A stretch of DNA of 64,000 nucleotides, from NCBI GenBank assembly GCA_963769115.1, contig CAVYKN010000001.1:1-64000 (forward strand). Reading direction: 5' to 3'. The stretch is from DASTFY01 sp963769115 (GTDB taxonomy: Bacteria; Actinomycetota; Acidimicrobiia; Acidimicrobiales; Ilumatobacteraceae). Every line of letters begins with the position of its first letter. The first letter of the stretch is position 1. Positions 33,152-42,031 of the stretch are shown piece after piece. Below the pieces are notes generated by a model. It saw only the letters and a list, made by a program, of their open reading frames with translations, had not been told where the DNA came from and searched no databases. Both the position numbers and the translations under genes were made by a program.

Positions 33152-33586
33152 ATGACCGGGTCGGGCTTCCCCGAGCCGGCGGCGGTGCTCCCGCACCGGC
33201 CGCCGTTCCTGTTCGTGGACGAGGTGGTGGAGCTGGTGCCGGGAGAGCGGGTGGTGGCCCGCTGGCACCTGACCGGCGACGAGTGGTTCTTCTCGGGTCA
33301 CTTCCCCGGCCGTCCCACCCTGCCAGGCGTCCTCATGTGCGAGGCCATCGCCCAGGCCGGCGCGCTCGCTGTCCTCCTCGACGACCGCTACGCCGGGAAG
33401 CTGCCGCTGTTCGGCGGCCTGGACGGCGCCCGGTTCCGCCGCCAGGTCGGCCCGGGGGACACCTTGACCCTCGAGGTCGAGTTCGGGCGGCTGTCGGCCC
33501 GGGCCGGCAAGGGCTCGGGCCGGGCCCGCCTGGGGGACCAGGTCGCCTGTGAGTGCGACCTGATGTTCGTCCTCGTCGACGCCTGA
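33152..33586 (+). CDS. FabZ-like 3-hydroxyacyl-ACP dehydratase family protein
   Basis: 144 residues of hot-dog fold: LPHRPPFLFVDEV, catalytic His in FFSGHFPGRPTLPGVLMCEA, and FGGLDGARFRRQV. It is not in the fab operon but follows the peroxiredoxin gene. It may serve fatty-acid elongation or another hydroxyacyl substrate. Confidence 0.85.
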   Translation: MTGSGFPEPAAVLPHRPPFLFVDEVVELVPGERVVARWHLTGDEWFFSGHFPGRPTLPGVLMCEAIAQAGALAVLLDDRYAGKLPLFGGLDGARFRRQVGPGDTLTLEVEFGRLSARAGKGSGRARLGDQVACECDLMFVLVDA

Positions 33587-33812
33587 ACTCGCTGGGTTCG
33601 GTCGGGCTGGGTCCGCCCAGCCGCCCGTGTCGCCCGTCCGCGGATGTTGCAGCAGCAACCATGCACGCAACCGTGCGGTTTTCGGCACGTGAGGTGCACA
33701 CCTCGTGGACCTGCCGTCTGGTGAGCCCTGCGAGGCGCCCGCGTCGAACATGACAGTTGCGTTACGGCGCGCTACGGTGGCCGGAGCGGGCCCCGATGAC
33801 GGGGAGAAGGCG

Positions 33813-34821
33813 ATGCGGAACCGGCGGCGTTCGATCATGCGACCGTTCGGGGCGATGGCCGCCGGGCTGATGGCGGTGGTCGCCGCGGCGTGCGTGCCTC
33901 CCGGTGGCGCCGGCCCGAACCTGCCGCCGGGGACGCCCGGTGGCGCCGTGTCGTGCCCGATGCTGCCGGCCGACAACATCTGGAACACGAGGGTGGACAC
34001 GCTCCCTCTCGATCCGTCGTCGGCGGCCTACGTGGCCACCATCGGCGCCAGCGCCACGATGCACGCCGACTTCGGCTCCGGGCTGTGGAACGGCGGTCCG
34101 ATCGGCATCCCGTACGTGGTCGTGAACGCCGGCCAGCCCAAGGTGGCGGTCCAGTTCCGCGTCGCCGGAGAGAGCGATCCGGGCCCGTACCCGATCCCGC
34201 CCAACGCACCGATCGAGGGTGGGTCCGGCTCCAGCGGCGATCGCCACGTGCTCGTCGTCGACAAGGGAACCTGCCGGCTCTACGAGCTGTTCAGCGCCTA
34301 CCCGAACGGCAACGGAACGTGGCGGGCGTACAGCGGCGCGGTGTTCGACCTGCGGTCGAACGCGCTGCGGCCGGACACCTGGACCTCGGCTGACGCCGCC
34401 GGCTTCCCGATCCTGCCCGGCCTCGTGCGCTACGACGAGGTCGCCTCGGGCGTCATCCGCCACGCCATCCGCTTCACCGCACCCCAGACCCGGGATGCCC
34501 ACGTGTGGCCGGCCACGCACGATGCCTCCTCACTGACCGGCGCGCAGTACCCGCCGATGGGACAGCGCTTCCGGCTCAAGGCCGGCTTCGACGAGAGCTC
34601 GTACTCACCGCAGGTGCAGGTGCATCCTCCGGGCCATGAAGACGTACGGCATCGTGCTGGCGGACAACGGCTCACCCTGGTTCATCAGCGGCGCGCCGGA
34701 CGCCCGCTGGAACAACACCGTGCTGCACGAGCTGCACCGCGTTCCGGGCTCGGCGTTCGAAGCCGTCGACGTCCGCGGCCTACAGGTGGCGCCCCGCTCG
34801 GGGCAGGCCCGCCAGTCCTGA
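33813..34821 (+). CDS. Lipoprotein of unknown function, frameshifted as sequenced
   Basis: 335 residues once one base near 34634 is removed. Signal with lipobox-like VVAAACVPPGG, Pro/Gly linker, then a globular region (LPADNIWNTRVDTLPLDPSS, GIPYVVVNAGQPKV, FPILPGLVRYDEVASG). After the break it continues MKTYGIVLADNGSPWFISG. Proteins with this layout occur in bacterial secretomes without known activity. GGGGAGAAGG precedes the ATG. A small GCTGGG/CCCAGC stem in the 226 bp upstream (33606-33621) may end the FabZ transcript. Confidence 0.72.
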
Positions 34822-34842
34822 CGCCGGGTCAGACGGTCCCTG

Positions 34843-36033
34843 TCAGGCGGGGCCGGGGCCGATGATGACGGTCCCGTTGTGGCCGCCGAATCCGAAGCTG
34901 TTCGAGATCGTCGGCCCCGGCTCCCAGGGCCGGGGCTCGCCGATCACGACGTCGGCGGTGATGGCCGGATCGACCTCGGTCGTGCCGGCGGTGGGCGGGA
35001 TGAGGGCCTTCTCGAACGACAGCAGGACGGCGGCCGCCTCCAGCGCACCCGCTCCTCCGAGCGCGTGGCCGGTGACGCCCTTGATCGAGGTCATGGGCGG
35101 GCCAGGGGTGCCGAACACCTTGGCCACGGCCTCCGCCTCGGCGGCGTCGTTGAGCGGCGTCGAGGTCCCGTGGGCGTTGATCTGGCGGATGTCCGCGGGG
35201 GTCAACTCGGCGTCGGCGAGTGCCTGCTCGATGCAGGCCACGGCGCCGCTGCCCCCGGGCGAGGGGGCGGTGATGTGGTAGGCGTCGGCCGTGCTGCCCG
35301 CGCCCAGCACTTCACCCACGATGGTGGCGCCCCGCTCGACGGCGCGGTCCCACTCCTCGAGCACGAACATGGCCGCGCCCTCGCCGAGGACGAAGCCGTC
35401 CCGCGTGGTGTCGAACGGCTTGCTGGTGCCTGAGGTCGACAGCGCGGTCATGTTGGCGAAGCCGGCCAGCGCGGTGATCGTGTCGGCCGACTCCGCGCCG
35501 CCGCTCACCACGACGTCGCAACGGTCCCAGGCGATCTGGCGGGCCCCGTAGCCCAGCGCGTGGGTCGATGCCGCACACGCCGTGCAGATGGTCTCGCACG
35601 GACCCTGGAAGCCGTGGCGCAGCGAGATCGCGGCGCCGCAGGCGTTGGCCATCATCATCGGCACGAGGAAGGGCGACACCCGCCGTTCGCCCTTCTCCAT
35701 TCGCACTTCGACCTGGCCCTCGAGCGTGTGCAGGCCCCCGACCCCGGTGCCGACGATGACGCCGATGCGGCTGGGGTCGGCGCCGGTGTCACCGGCCTGT
35801 TCGAGCGCCTCGGCCGCGGCCGCCATGGCGAACTGCTGGACCCGGTCGGCGCGGCGGGCCTCTTTGGGGTTGTCGAACCAGGGGCTCGGGTCCCAGTCGG
35901 CGAGGCGCGTCGAGGTCCCACCGGTGGTGCCCGGACCGAGGAGCCCTTGCCAGAAGGCCTCCTTGCCGACGCCGCACGGCGCCAGCACGCCGTAGCCGGT
36001 GATGGCGACGCGGCGGCCGCCGCGACCCCTCAT
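34843..36033 (-). CDS. fabF: Beta-ketoacyl-ACP synthase II
   Basis: Elongating condensing enzyme of type II fatty-acid synthesis. 396 residues. Active-site Cys in TICTACAASTHALGYG, His residues in INAHGTSTPLND and KGVTGHALGGAG. Last gene of the fab operon; ATG overlaps the acpP stop by 4 bp. Convergent with the lipoprotein gene. Confidence 0.94.
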   Translation of the reverse strand: MRGRGGRRVAITGYGVLAPCGVGKEAFWQGLLGPGTTGGTSTRLADWDPSPWFDNPKEARRADRVQQFAMAAAAEALEQAGDTGADPSRIGVIVGTGVGGLHTLEGQVEVRMEKGERRVSPFLVPMMMANACGAAISLRHGFQGPCETICTACAASTHALGYGARQIAWDRCDVVVSGGAESADTITALAGFANMTALSTSGTSKPFDTTRDGFVLGEGAAMFVLEEWDRAVERGATIVGEVLGAGSTADAYHITAPSPGGSGAVACIEQALADAELTPADIRQINAHGTSTPLNDAAEAEAVAKVFGTPGPPMTSIKGVTGHALGGAGALEAAAVLLSFEKALIPPTAGTTEVDPAITADVVIGEPRPWEPGPTISNSFGFGGHNGTVIIGPGPA

Positions 36034-36269
36034 CCGATCTTGGCCACGACCAGGTCGTAGGCCTGGCCGACGGTCTCGATCCCCTCGAGGTCCTCCTCCG
36101 GCACCTCGATGTTGAACTCCTCCTCGAGAGCCATGACGAGCTCGACGAGATCCAGGCTGTCGGCGTCGAGGTCGTCACCGAACTTGGCCTCGGGCACCAC
36201 CTTGCCGGCGTCCACGGAGAGCACCTCGACGGCGCAGTTGCGGAAACGGCCAAACAGCTCTTCGTCCAC
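36030..36269 (-). CDS. acpP: Acyl carrier protein
   Basis: 79 residues, acidic four-helix carrier. Phosphopantetheine serine in DLDADSLDLVELVM. GTG start with a good AAGGAG ribosome-binding site. Lies between fabG and fabF. Confidence 0.94.
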   Translation of the reverse strand: MDEELFGRFRNCAVEVLSVDAGKVVPEAKFGDDLDADSLDLVELVMALEEEFNIEVPEEDLEGIETVGQAYDLVVAKIG

Positions 36270-36298
36270 GGGAACTCCTTGTGAGGGATGGTCGGGGA

Positions 36299-37003
36299 TC
36301 AGTGTCCCATGCCCAGGCCGCCATCGACAGGGATGACGGCGCCGGTGATGTACCCGGCCTCGGGCGAGGCCAGGAAGGCGACGGTGGCGGCGATCTCGTC
36401 GGTGGTGCCGAACCGGCCGAGCGGGACGGCGGCCGTCAGCTCGGCCAGGCGCTTCTCGCCCAGGGCAGCGGTCATGTCGGTCTCGATCGGCCCCGGTGCC
36501 ACGACATTGATGGTGATGCCCCGCGACGCCAGCTCGCGCGCCAGCGAGCGGGCCAGGCCGACGAGGCCGGCCTTCGACGCGGCGTAGTTCGCCTGGCCGG
36601 CGGAGCCCAGGAGCGCCACGACCGACGACATGAAGATCATCCGGCCCTTGCGGGCCCGCAGCATCCCCTGCGTGGCGCGCTTGGCGACGCGGTACGCGGC
36701 GGTGAGGTTGGCGTCGATGACCGAGGTGAAGTCGTCCTCGCTCATGCGCAGCAGCAGGCCGTCGTTGGTCACGCCGGCGTTCGACACCAGCACCTCGACC
36801 GGCCCGTACTGCTCCTCGACGGTGTTGAACGCCGCCTCCACCGACTCGCCGGAGGTGACGTCGCAGGCCACGCTGAACACGTCGTCCGGCGCCGGCGACG
36901 AGAGGTAGGTGACGGCGACCTTGTCGCCCTGGTCGACGAAGCGGCGGGCGCAGGCCAAGCCGATGCCGCGCGACCCTCCCGTCACGAGGACGACCCGGCT
37001 CAT
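36299..37003 (-). CDS. fabG: 3-oxoacyl-ACP reductase
   Basis: NADPH-dependent reductase, short-chain dehydrogenase fold. 234 residues. TGGSRGIGLA cofactor motif, NAG in VSNAGVTNDG, catalytic Ser (MSSVVALLG) and YxxxK (YAASKAGL). Follows fabH after a 94-bp gap filled with GCTCGCTC repeats. Confidence 0.93.
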   Translation of the reverse strand: MSRVVLVTGGSRGIGLACARRFVDQGDKVAVTYLSSPAPDDVFSVACDVTSGESVEAAFNTVEEQYGPVEVLVSNAGVTNDGLLLRMSEDDFTSVIDANLTAAYRVAKRATQGMLRARKGRMIFMSSVVALLGSAGQANYAASKAGLVGLARSLARELASRGITINVVAPGPIETDMTAALGEKRLAELTAAVPLGRFGTTDEIAATVAFLASPEAGYITGAVIPVDGGLGMGH

Positions 37004-37049
37004 GCCGGCACCTCTCGGGGGCTGCGCCCGCGGACCCCATCGCCCGCCG

Positions 37050-37099
37050 GCTCGCTCCCGCTCGCTCGCCGGGCCGGCCTGCGCTCGCTCTGCTCGCTC
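37050..37099. repeat. Short GCTCGCTC repeats between fabH and fabG
   Basis: At least four near-copies of GCTCGCTC in two clusters (37050-37068 and 37082-37099), the last overlapping the fabH stop. They separate two genes of the operon that would otherwise be closely packed. Confidence 0.45.
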
Positions 37100-38054
37100 A
37101 CGCCTTGACCCCTCCCCAACGGAGCACGGCGCTGGCGGCGGTCATGCCGGCGCCGAAGCCGACGAGCAGGAGGAGGTCGCCCTCCTTGACCCGGCCGTTG
37201 TCGAGGGCGTCGACGAGGGCCAGCGGGATGGAGGCCGACGACGTGTTGCCGGTGGTCTGGAGCACCGTCGCCGCCTTCTCGATCGGGATGCCGAGACGCT
37301 GGCAGGCGGCGTCGATGATCCGGATGTTGGCCTGGTGGGGCACGACCAGCGCGAGGTCATCGGCCGTCACCCCTGCGTTGGCCATGGCCTTCTCGCCCGA
37401 GTCGACCATGATGCGCACGGCCCGGCGGAACACCTCCCGGCCGTCCATCTTCAGGCAGCCGCCGATCTCCGCGTAGAGGAACCGCTCGGCCGTGCCGTCG
37501 GCGTCGAGGTCCCACCCGAGGAGCTGACCCGGGCCATCCGAGCGCTCGAGCACCACGGCGCCCGAGCCGTCCGCGAACAGGATGGCCGTGTTGCGGTCCT
37601 CCCAGTCGGTGATGCGGGCGAGGGTGTCGGTGCCGATCAGCATCACCTTGTCGGACCCCATGGTGATGAGGCCGTGGGCGAGCACCAGCCCGTAGACGAA
37701 GCCGGAGCAGGCGGCGTTGACGTCGAACGCGCCGCAGCGCAGGCCGAGCTCGGTCTGCACCGTGGGCGCCGTCGCGGGGACGGCACGGTCGGGCGTGGTG
37801 GTCGCCAGGATGAGCGCATCGATCTCGCCCGGCTCCAGCCCCGCCATCTCCATGGCCTTGCGCCCGGACTCCGCCGACAGCCCCGCCGTCGTGCCGCCCA
37901 CCCGACGCTCGCGGATGCCGGTGCGCTCGCGGATCCACTCGTCGCTGGTGTCCATCATCCCGGCCAGGTCGTCGTTGGTCAGGATCTTGGGCGGGAGCGC
38001 GGTGCCCCAACCGGTGATGACGGCGCCGGCCGCGTTGGGCGGGATGGCGGGCAT
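37098..38054 (-). CDS. fabH: Beta-ketoacyl-ACP synthase III
   Basis: Starts fatty-acid synthesis by condensing acyl-CoA with malonyl-ACP. 318 residues. Cys in DVNAACSGFVYG, His in VVPHQANIRI, Asn in TTGNTSSASIP. Immediately downstream of fabD (1-bp gap). Confidence 0.94.
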   Translation of the reverse strand: MPAIPPNAAGAVITGWGTALPPKILTNDDLAGMMDTSDEWIRERTGIRERRVGGTTAGLSAESGRKAMEMAGLEPGEIDALILATTTPDRAVPATAPTVQTELGLRCGAFDVNAACSGFVYGLVLAHGLITMGSDKVMLIGTDTLARITDWEDRNTAILFADGSGAVVLERSDGPGQLLGWDLDADGTAERFLYAEIGGCLKMDGREVFRRAVRIMVDSGEKAMANAGVTADDLALVVPHQANIRIIDAACQRLGIPIEKAATVLQTTGNTSSASIPLALVDALDNGRVKEGDLLLLVGFGAGMTAASAVLRWGGVKA

Positions 38055-38055
38055 G

Positions 38056-39231
38056 TCAGCTCGACCTCAGCCAGGCGATGGGTTGGCGGGCCGTGACCCG
38101 CTCTCCCGTCATGGCGATGTAGCTCTGCAGCACGCCGTCGAAGGGCGAGCGCACCTCTTGCTCGGCCACGCGGCCGAGCACCTCGCCGACACTGACCACG
38201 CTTCCTCCTTCGAGCCCTCCGACGGGCGTGAAGATCCCGGCCGCGGGACTGACCACCAGCCGCTCGATGGCCGACAGGTGCTCGCCCTCGTGCGGGACCG
38301 GGGTGTTGGCGGCGCGGGCGTCGATGAAGTCGAGCAGCTTGTCGAGCTCGTCGGGCGTGGCGATCGACAGGGTGCGGGCGGCGTCCACCGTCCGCTTGGT
38401 CATGCCGGTGAGCACGCCGCCCGGCCCGAGCTCGACGTAGTCCGTCACGCCAGCGCCGGACAGCGCCAGCAGGCAGTGCTTCCAGCGGACCGGGCTGGAG
38501 AGCTGCGCCGACAAGAGGCTCGCCCACTCGCCCCCCCGGTTGTGGGGGAGCGCGTCGACGTTGGAGACGATCGGGACGTCGGTGTCGCGCGGGTTGGCCT
38601 CGGCGATGGCCTTGCGGAGGCGGTCCCGGGCGGGGGTCATGTACGGCGTGTGGAACGCGCCGGACACCGGCAGCGGCATGACCTTCTTGGCCCCGAGCTC
38701 CTTCGAGACCGCTCCTGCCGCGCTCACGCCCTCGGCGGACCCGGCGATCACCACCTGACCGGGCGCGTTGAAGTTGGCCACCCACACGTCGTCGTCCGCT
38801 CGGCGGCAGGCGATCTCCACGTCGTCGTCGTCCAGTCCGAGCACGGCGGCCATGGTGCCGGGGTTGTCGGCGCCGGCTTCGTGCATCGCCTCGGCCCGCT
38901 CGCACACGAGGCGCACACCGTCGTCGAAGGCCAGCGCCCCGGTGGCCGCGAGGGCCGTGTACTCGCCGAGGCTGTGCCCGGCGCAGAAGCTCGGTTCGAG
39001 GCCCATGCGTTCGACGGCGTCCAGCACCATCAGGCTGGTGACGAACGTGCAGAGCTGGGCGTTGCGGGTGTCCTTCAGCTCGTCGGCGTCGGCGTCGAGC
39101 AGCAGGCGGCCGACGTCGCGGTCGGCGTGGGCCGTCGCCTCCTCGACCAGCTCCCAGCTCTCGTGGTCGGCCCACGGCCGGCCCATGCCGGGGCGCTGCG
39201 AGCCCTGGCCGGGGAACGTGAACGCGAGCAT
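38056..39231 (-). CDS. fabD: Malonyl-CoA:ACP transacylase with an extra biotinyl/lipoyl-like C-terminal domain
   Basis: 391 residues against ~310 for ordinary FabD. Residues 1-310 hold the transacylase: FTFPGQGSQRPGMG, nucleophile Ser in GHSLGEYTAL, His in SGAFHTPYM, GPGGVLTGM. Residues ~318-391 look like a barrel-sandwich hybrid: ERLVVSPAAGIFTPVGG, VSVGEVLGRVAEQ, then RSPFDGVLQSYIAMTGERV. The two half-motifs of biotinyl/lipoyl domains are there, but the EAMKM lysine hairpin is replaced by AEQEV, so no cofactor can attach there. First gene of the fab operon. Confidence 0.88.
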   Translation of the reverse strand: MLAFTFPGQGSQRPGMGRPWADHESWELVEEATAHADRDVGRLLLDADADELKDTRNAQLCTFVTSLMVLDAVERMGLEPSFCAGHSLGEYTALAATGALAFDDGVRLVCERAEAMHEAGADNPGTMAAVLGLDDDDVEIACRRADDDVWVANFNAPGQVVIAGSAEGVSAAGAVSKELGAKKVMPLPVSGAFHTPYMTPARDRLRKAIAEANPRDTDVPIVSNVDALPHNRGGEWASLLSAQLSSPVRWKHCLLALSGAGVTDYVELGPGGVLTGMTKRTVDAARTLSIATPDELDKLLDFIDARAANTPVPHEGEHLSAIERLVVSPAAGIFTPVGGLEGGSVVSVGEVLGRVAEQEVRSPFDGVLQSYIAMTGERVTARQPIAWLRSS

Positions 39232-39240
39232 GGTGGTTCG

Positions 39241-39246
39241 AGGCTA
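39241..39246 (-). promoter_or_regulatory. -10 hexamer of the fab operon (TAGCCT)
   Basis: TAGCCT on the minus strand, 9 nt before the fabD ATG at 39231. Confidence 0.5.
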
Positions 39247-39270
39247 GACCGTTCCCTGTCGAGGGCCTGA

Positions 39271-39284
39271 CTACCGCGCGGTAG
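39271..39284. promoter_or_regulatory. Perfect 14-bp palindrome upstream of fabD, probable operator
   Basis: CTACCGCGCGGTAG, about 25 bp upstream of the fabD -10 hexamer and so at the -35 region. The TACC...GGTA form is typical of operators bound by TetR-family lipid regulators. No regulator gene lies beside it. Confidence 0.55.
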
Positions 39285-39442
39285 CCACCGCGGGCCGGTC
39301 GGCGCCCCTCGCCATCCGTGTCACGTGATTCAGCGCCTGCCGCCGATCCGCACGACATCGATGGCCGCGGCCGCGTTCGTCCGGACCCGGTGTCGGGTCC
39401 GCGGTGCTTGACCGGGGCCTCGGCGGTCGTGATCATGCGGCG

Positions 39443-39823
39443 GTGCGCTCGCCGGTCCGCTGGTTCGTCGGTCCGCCGCCGCACGAGGTCGGCGAGGAAC
39501 CGGATCCCAGGTTCTCCTACGCCAACGAGCGCACCTTCCTGGCCTGGAACCGGACGGCTCTGGCACTCATCTCCGTCGGCCTGGCCGTCACGAACCTCCT
39601 GCCGCCCTTCGATCTGCCGTTCGGACGCAGGTTGATCGGGTTGCCGCTGATCGCGCTCGGCGCGTTCGTCGCGCTCGCGTCGCTGCGGGAGTGGGCCGCC
39701 AACCAACGGGCCATGCGTCTCGGCCTGCCGCTGCCGGTCGCCCGTCTCCCGCTGCTGGTGAGCGTCGTGATCGGCATCGTGGCCGTCGTGGCCCTGCTGG
39801 TGGCGACGGTGAGCACGTCGTGA
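39443..39823 (+). CDS. DUF202 (YidH-type) membrane protein
   Basis: 126 residues from GTG 39443; an upstream in-frame GTG at 39404 would add 13. Family pattern DPRFSYANERTFLAWNRTAL, then three transmembrane helices (ISVGLAVTNLLPPF, LPLIALGAFVALASL, VSVVIGIVAVVALLVATV). Overlaps a second DUF202 gene, suggesting a two-subunit membrane protein. Function unknown. Confidence 0.78.
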   Translation: MRSPVRWFVGPPPHEVGEEPDPRFSYANERTFLAWNRTALALISVGLAVTNLLPPFDLPFGRRLIGLPLIALGAFVALASLREWAANQRAMRLGLPLPVARLPLLVSVVIGIVAVVALLVATVSTS

Positions 39824-40152
39824 CCGCCTACCGTCCGCACCCCGGGGCGTCCGTCGAGCGCACGCGGCTGGCCTGGCAGCGCTCGGGGTTGTCACTGGTG
39901 GCCTGCGGGCTGCTGATCGCCCGCGGCGTGCCCGTCGACGGTGGGGTCGGCGGGCGGCCGTCGCTCGGCCTCGTGGTGCTGCTCCTCGGCTTGGCGGCCT
40001 GGGCGGTCGGACTACGTCAGGAGCGAGTCCGGGCCAAGCGCATCGGCACGCCGCGAGACGCCGCTGTGATGTCGGATCTGGCCCCTGTCGCCATCGGGAC
40101 CTTCCTCATCGGCGTGGCCGGGTTCGCCGTCGGCCTGTTGTTCCCGTCGTGA
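39820..40152 (+). CDS. Second DUF202 membrane protein
   Basis: 110 residues from GTG overlapping the previous stop. SVERTRLAWQRSGLSLVACG is the DUF202 start; two more helices follow. Paralogous with the gene before it; such pairs are common and probably form a complex. Confidence 0.78.
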   Translation: MTAYRPHPGASVERTRLAWQRSGLSLVACGLLIARGVPVDGGVGGRPSLGLVVLLLGLAAWAVGLRQERVRAKRIGTPRDAAVMSDLAPVAIGTFLIGVAGFAVGLLFPS

Positions 40153-40176
40153 CGATGTTCGTTCCAGCAGGAACGA

Positions 40177-40656
40177 TCAGCCGAAGCGCCATTTGCCCGC
40201 TGTCTGGACGCCTTCCCTTCCAGCCCACCCGGCCGAGCGCCACGCCATGACGACGGTCGGAGCGACGGTGGTGAGGGGGCCGTACTCGGCGATGGTGTAG
40301 GTCCAGTCGTACTTGGCGTCGTAGCGCTGGATGAGCCCGGGCGCCTCGGTGGTGCCCGCGACGGTGCCCTCCACGATCACCACCTCGGTCCCGCTGTCGA
40401 GGTGCACGGTGACCGAAGGCTCGGCGGTGATCTGCCGGTTGACGACCGGGCTGCCGATGCTCAGGTGCAGCCGGTGGTCGACCCAGACACCCCAGACGGG
40501 CCGAGGGTGCGGATGGCCGAGGCCACGTGGGATCACCCAGTAGGTCCCGGCGGCTCCGAGTTGCTCGTCGACCCACGTCCAGTCGAGCGGGGAGCTCTCG
40601 GTGAAGGTGCCGTAGAGCGACAGTGGCTCAGCGGTCGGGGGCTGCAGGTCCGGCAC
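40177..40656 (-). CDS. Pyridoxamine 5'-phosphate oxidase-like protein
   Basis: 159 residues from GTG 40656 (VPDLQPPTAEPLSLYGTFTE). Split-barrel features: GTYWVIPRGLGHPHPRPVWG, HLSIGSPVVNRQI, VTVHLDSGTEVVIVEGTV. Members act on FMN, F420 or heme. The longer upstream frame crosses the tRNA-Leu gene and is not credible. Confidence 0.72.
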   Translation of the reverse strand: MPDLQPPTAEPLSLYGTFTESSPLDWTWVDEQLGAAGTYWVIPRGLGHPHPRPVWGVWVDHRLHLSIGSPVVNRQITAEPSVTVHLDSGTEVVIVEGTVAGTTEAPGLIQRYDAKYDWTYTIAEYGPLTTVAPTVVMAWRSAGWAGREGVQTAGKWRFG

Positions 40657-40733
40657 GCGCGCAGTCTCCCACGGTGGATCCGCCGGCCTTCGGATCGGTT
40701 TGACAGGCGCCGGTACCATGGACGCTCCGACCG

Positions 40734-40816
40734 GCCCGAGTGGCGGAATGGCAGACGCGGCGGACTCAAAATCCGCTGTCCGCAAGGACGTGTGGGTTCG
40801 ACTCCCACCTCGGGCA
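40734..40816 (+). tRNA. tRNA-Leu (anticodon CAA)
   Basis: 83 nt: acceptor GCCCGAG/CTCGGGC, anticodon stem GCGGA/TCCGC around CTCAAAA (anticodon CAA), long variable arm (CTGTCCGCAAGGACG), T arm GTGGG TTCGACT CCCAC, discriminator A, no encoded CCA. Its 3' part is repeated at 45421-45467 and, degenerately, at 47331-47369. Confidence 0.93.
40770..40816 (+). repeat. Left attachment repeat (tRNA-Leu 3' end)
   Basis: AATCCGCTGTCCGCAAGGAC through CCTCGGGCA; identical to 45421-45467 except A/T at 40801/45452. Confidence 0.8.
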
Positions 40817-40920
40817 CAAGGTCTGAGCAGGACCGCAGCCTTTCCCGGCCTAGCCGTTGCGCCGGATGGATTCCGCACCCGGCGTTGTGGGACACCCCTC
40901 GCCTGTTGGGGTGACGTGCC

Positions 40921-40926
40921 TAGGGT
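40921..40926 (+). promoter_or_regulatory. Leaderless-type -10 hexamer (TAGGGT)
   Basis: TAGGGT, 8 nt, then ATG at 40935. Confidence 0.45.
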
Positions 40927-40934
40927 CTGTCCAC

Positions 40935-41909
40935 ATGGGGATCACGCTGCGGCAGGTGGACGTGGGTGGGCTCAGCATGCGGATCGCGGAGGACGGTCCG
41001 TCTGGCGGGCCGGTCGTGCTGCTGTGCCACGGCTTCCCGGAGAGCTGGTACTCGTGGCGCCACCAGTTGCCTGCTCTCGCTGACGCCGGCTATCACGCGG
41101 TCGCGCCCGACATGCGCGGCTACGGCGGCACCGACGCTCCTGTCGATCCGCACGCGTATACGCAGCTCCACACGCTGGGGGACGTCGTGGGTCTCCTCGA
41201 CGTGCTCGGCGCGAAAGAGGCGGCGATCGTCGGACATGACTGGGGCAGCCCGGTCGCGTGGACGTCGGCGCTGCTGCGACCGGACCGCTTCTGCGCTGTC
41301 GTCAGCCTGGCCGTGCCGTGGGCTCCACGAGCCGCGATGTCGACGACTGCGTTGCTGCGGATGATCTTTGCCGACCAGTGGTTCTACTTCCTGTACTTCC
41401 AGGAGCCGGGACGAGCGGAGACGGAGCTCGACGCGAACGTCGAGGCGTTCCTGCGCGGATTCGCCTGGTCGCTCAGCGGCGACGCTGAACTCGAGGTGCT
41501 CCAGGGCCTGTCGGGCGGCCCGATCACCGGCACGATGCTCGAGCACCTCGTGCAACCGGACGCGCTGCCCGACTGGCTCACCGCGGACGACCTCGCCTAC
41601 TACATGAGTGAGTTCACACGCACGGGCTTCCGGGGTGGGTTGTCGTGGTACCGGAGTGCCGACGCGACCTGGGAGCTCACCCGGGGCTTCGACGATCTCC
41701 GCATCCACCGGCCGGCGCTCTTCGTCGCCGGTGAGCGCGAGCCAGTTCTGGCGATGATGCCCGGAGCGGCGGATGCGATGACGGAGACCGTGCCGGGGCT
41801 GCGCGACGTGGTCATGCTTCCCGGCTGCGGCCACTGGACCCAGCAGGAGCGGCCGGCCGAAGTGAACGAGGCCCTGCTCGGCTTCCTGTCGGACACGTTC
41901 CCGGCCTGA
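40935..41909 (+). CDS. Alpha/beta hydrolase, epoxide-hydrolase-like
   Basis: 324 residues. Oxyanion motif HGFPESWYSWRHQLP, nucleophile Asp in VGHDWGSPVAW, general base His in GCGHWTQQERP. The Asp nucleophile and HGFPE motif point to epoxide or haloalkane hydrolysis instead of an esterase. Substrate unknown; the first gene inside accessory segment 1. Confidence 0.85.
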   Translation: MGITLRQVDVGGLSMRIAEDGPSGGPVVLLCHGFPESWYSWRHQLPALADAGYHAVAPDMRGYGGTDAPVDPHAYTQLHTLGDVVGLLDVLGAKEAAIVGHDWGSPVAWTSALLRPDRFCAVVSLAVPWAPRAAMSTTALLRMIFADQWFYFLYFQEPGRAETELDANVEAFLRGFAWSLSGDAELEVLQGLSGGPITGTMLEHLVQPDALPDWLTADDLAYYMSEFTRTGFRGGLSWYRSADATWELTRGFDDLRIHRPALFVAGEREPVLAMMPGAADAMTETVPGLRDVVMLPGCGHWTQQERPAEVNEALLGFLSDTFPA

Positions 41910-42031
41910 GCACCTCCCCTCAGGACGGGCGAGGGCTGTCCCTACATCGAGCGTCTCGCCGACGTCGACATCGACGTGTGTGCGCGAGCTCATCCATCGG
42001 GAGCGAACCGGTTTGCACCACGGCGCCCGTC

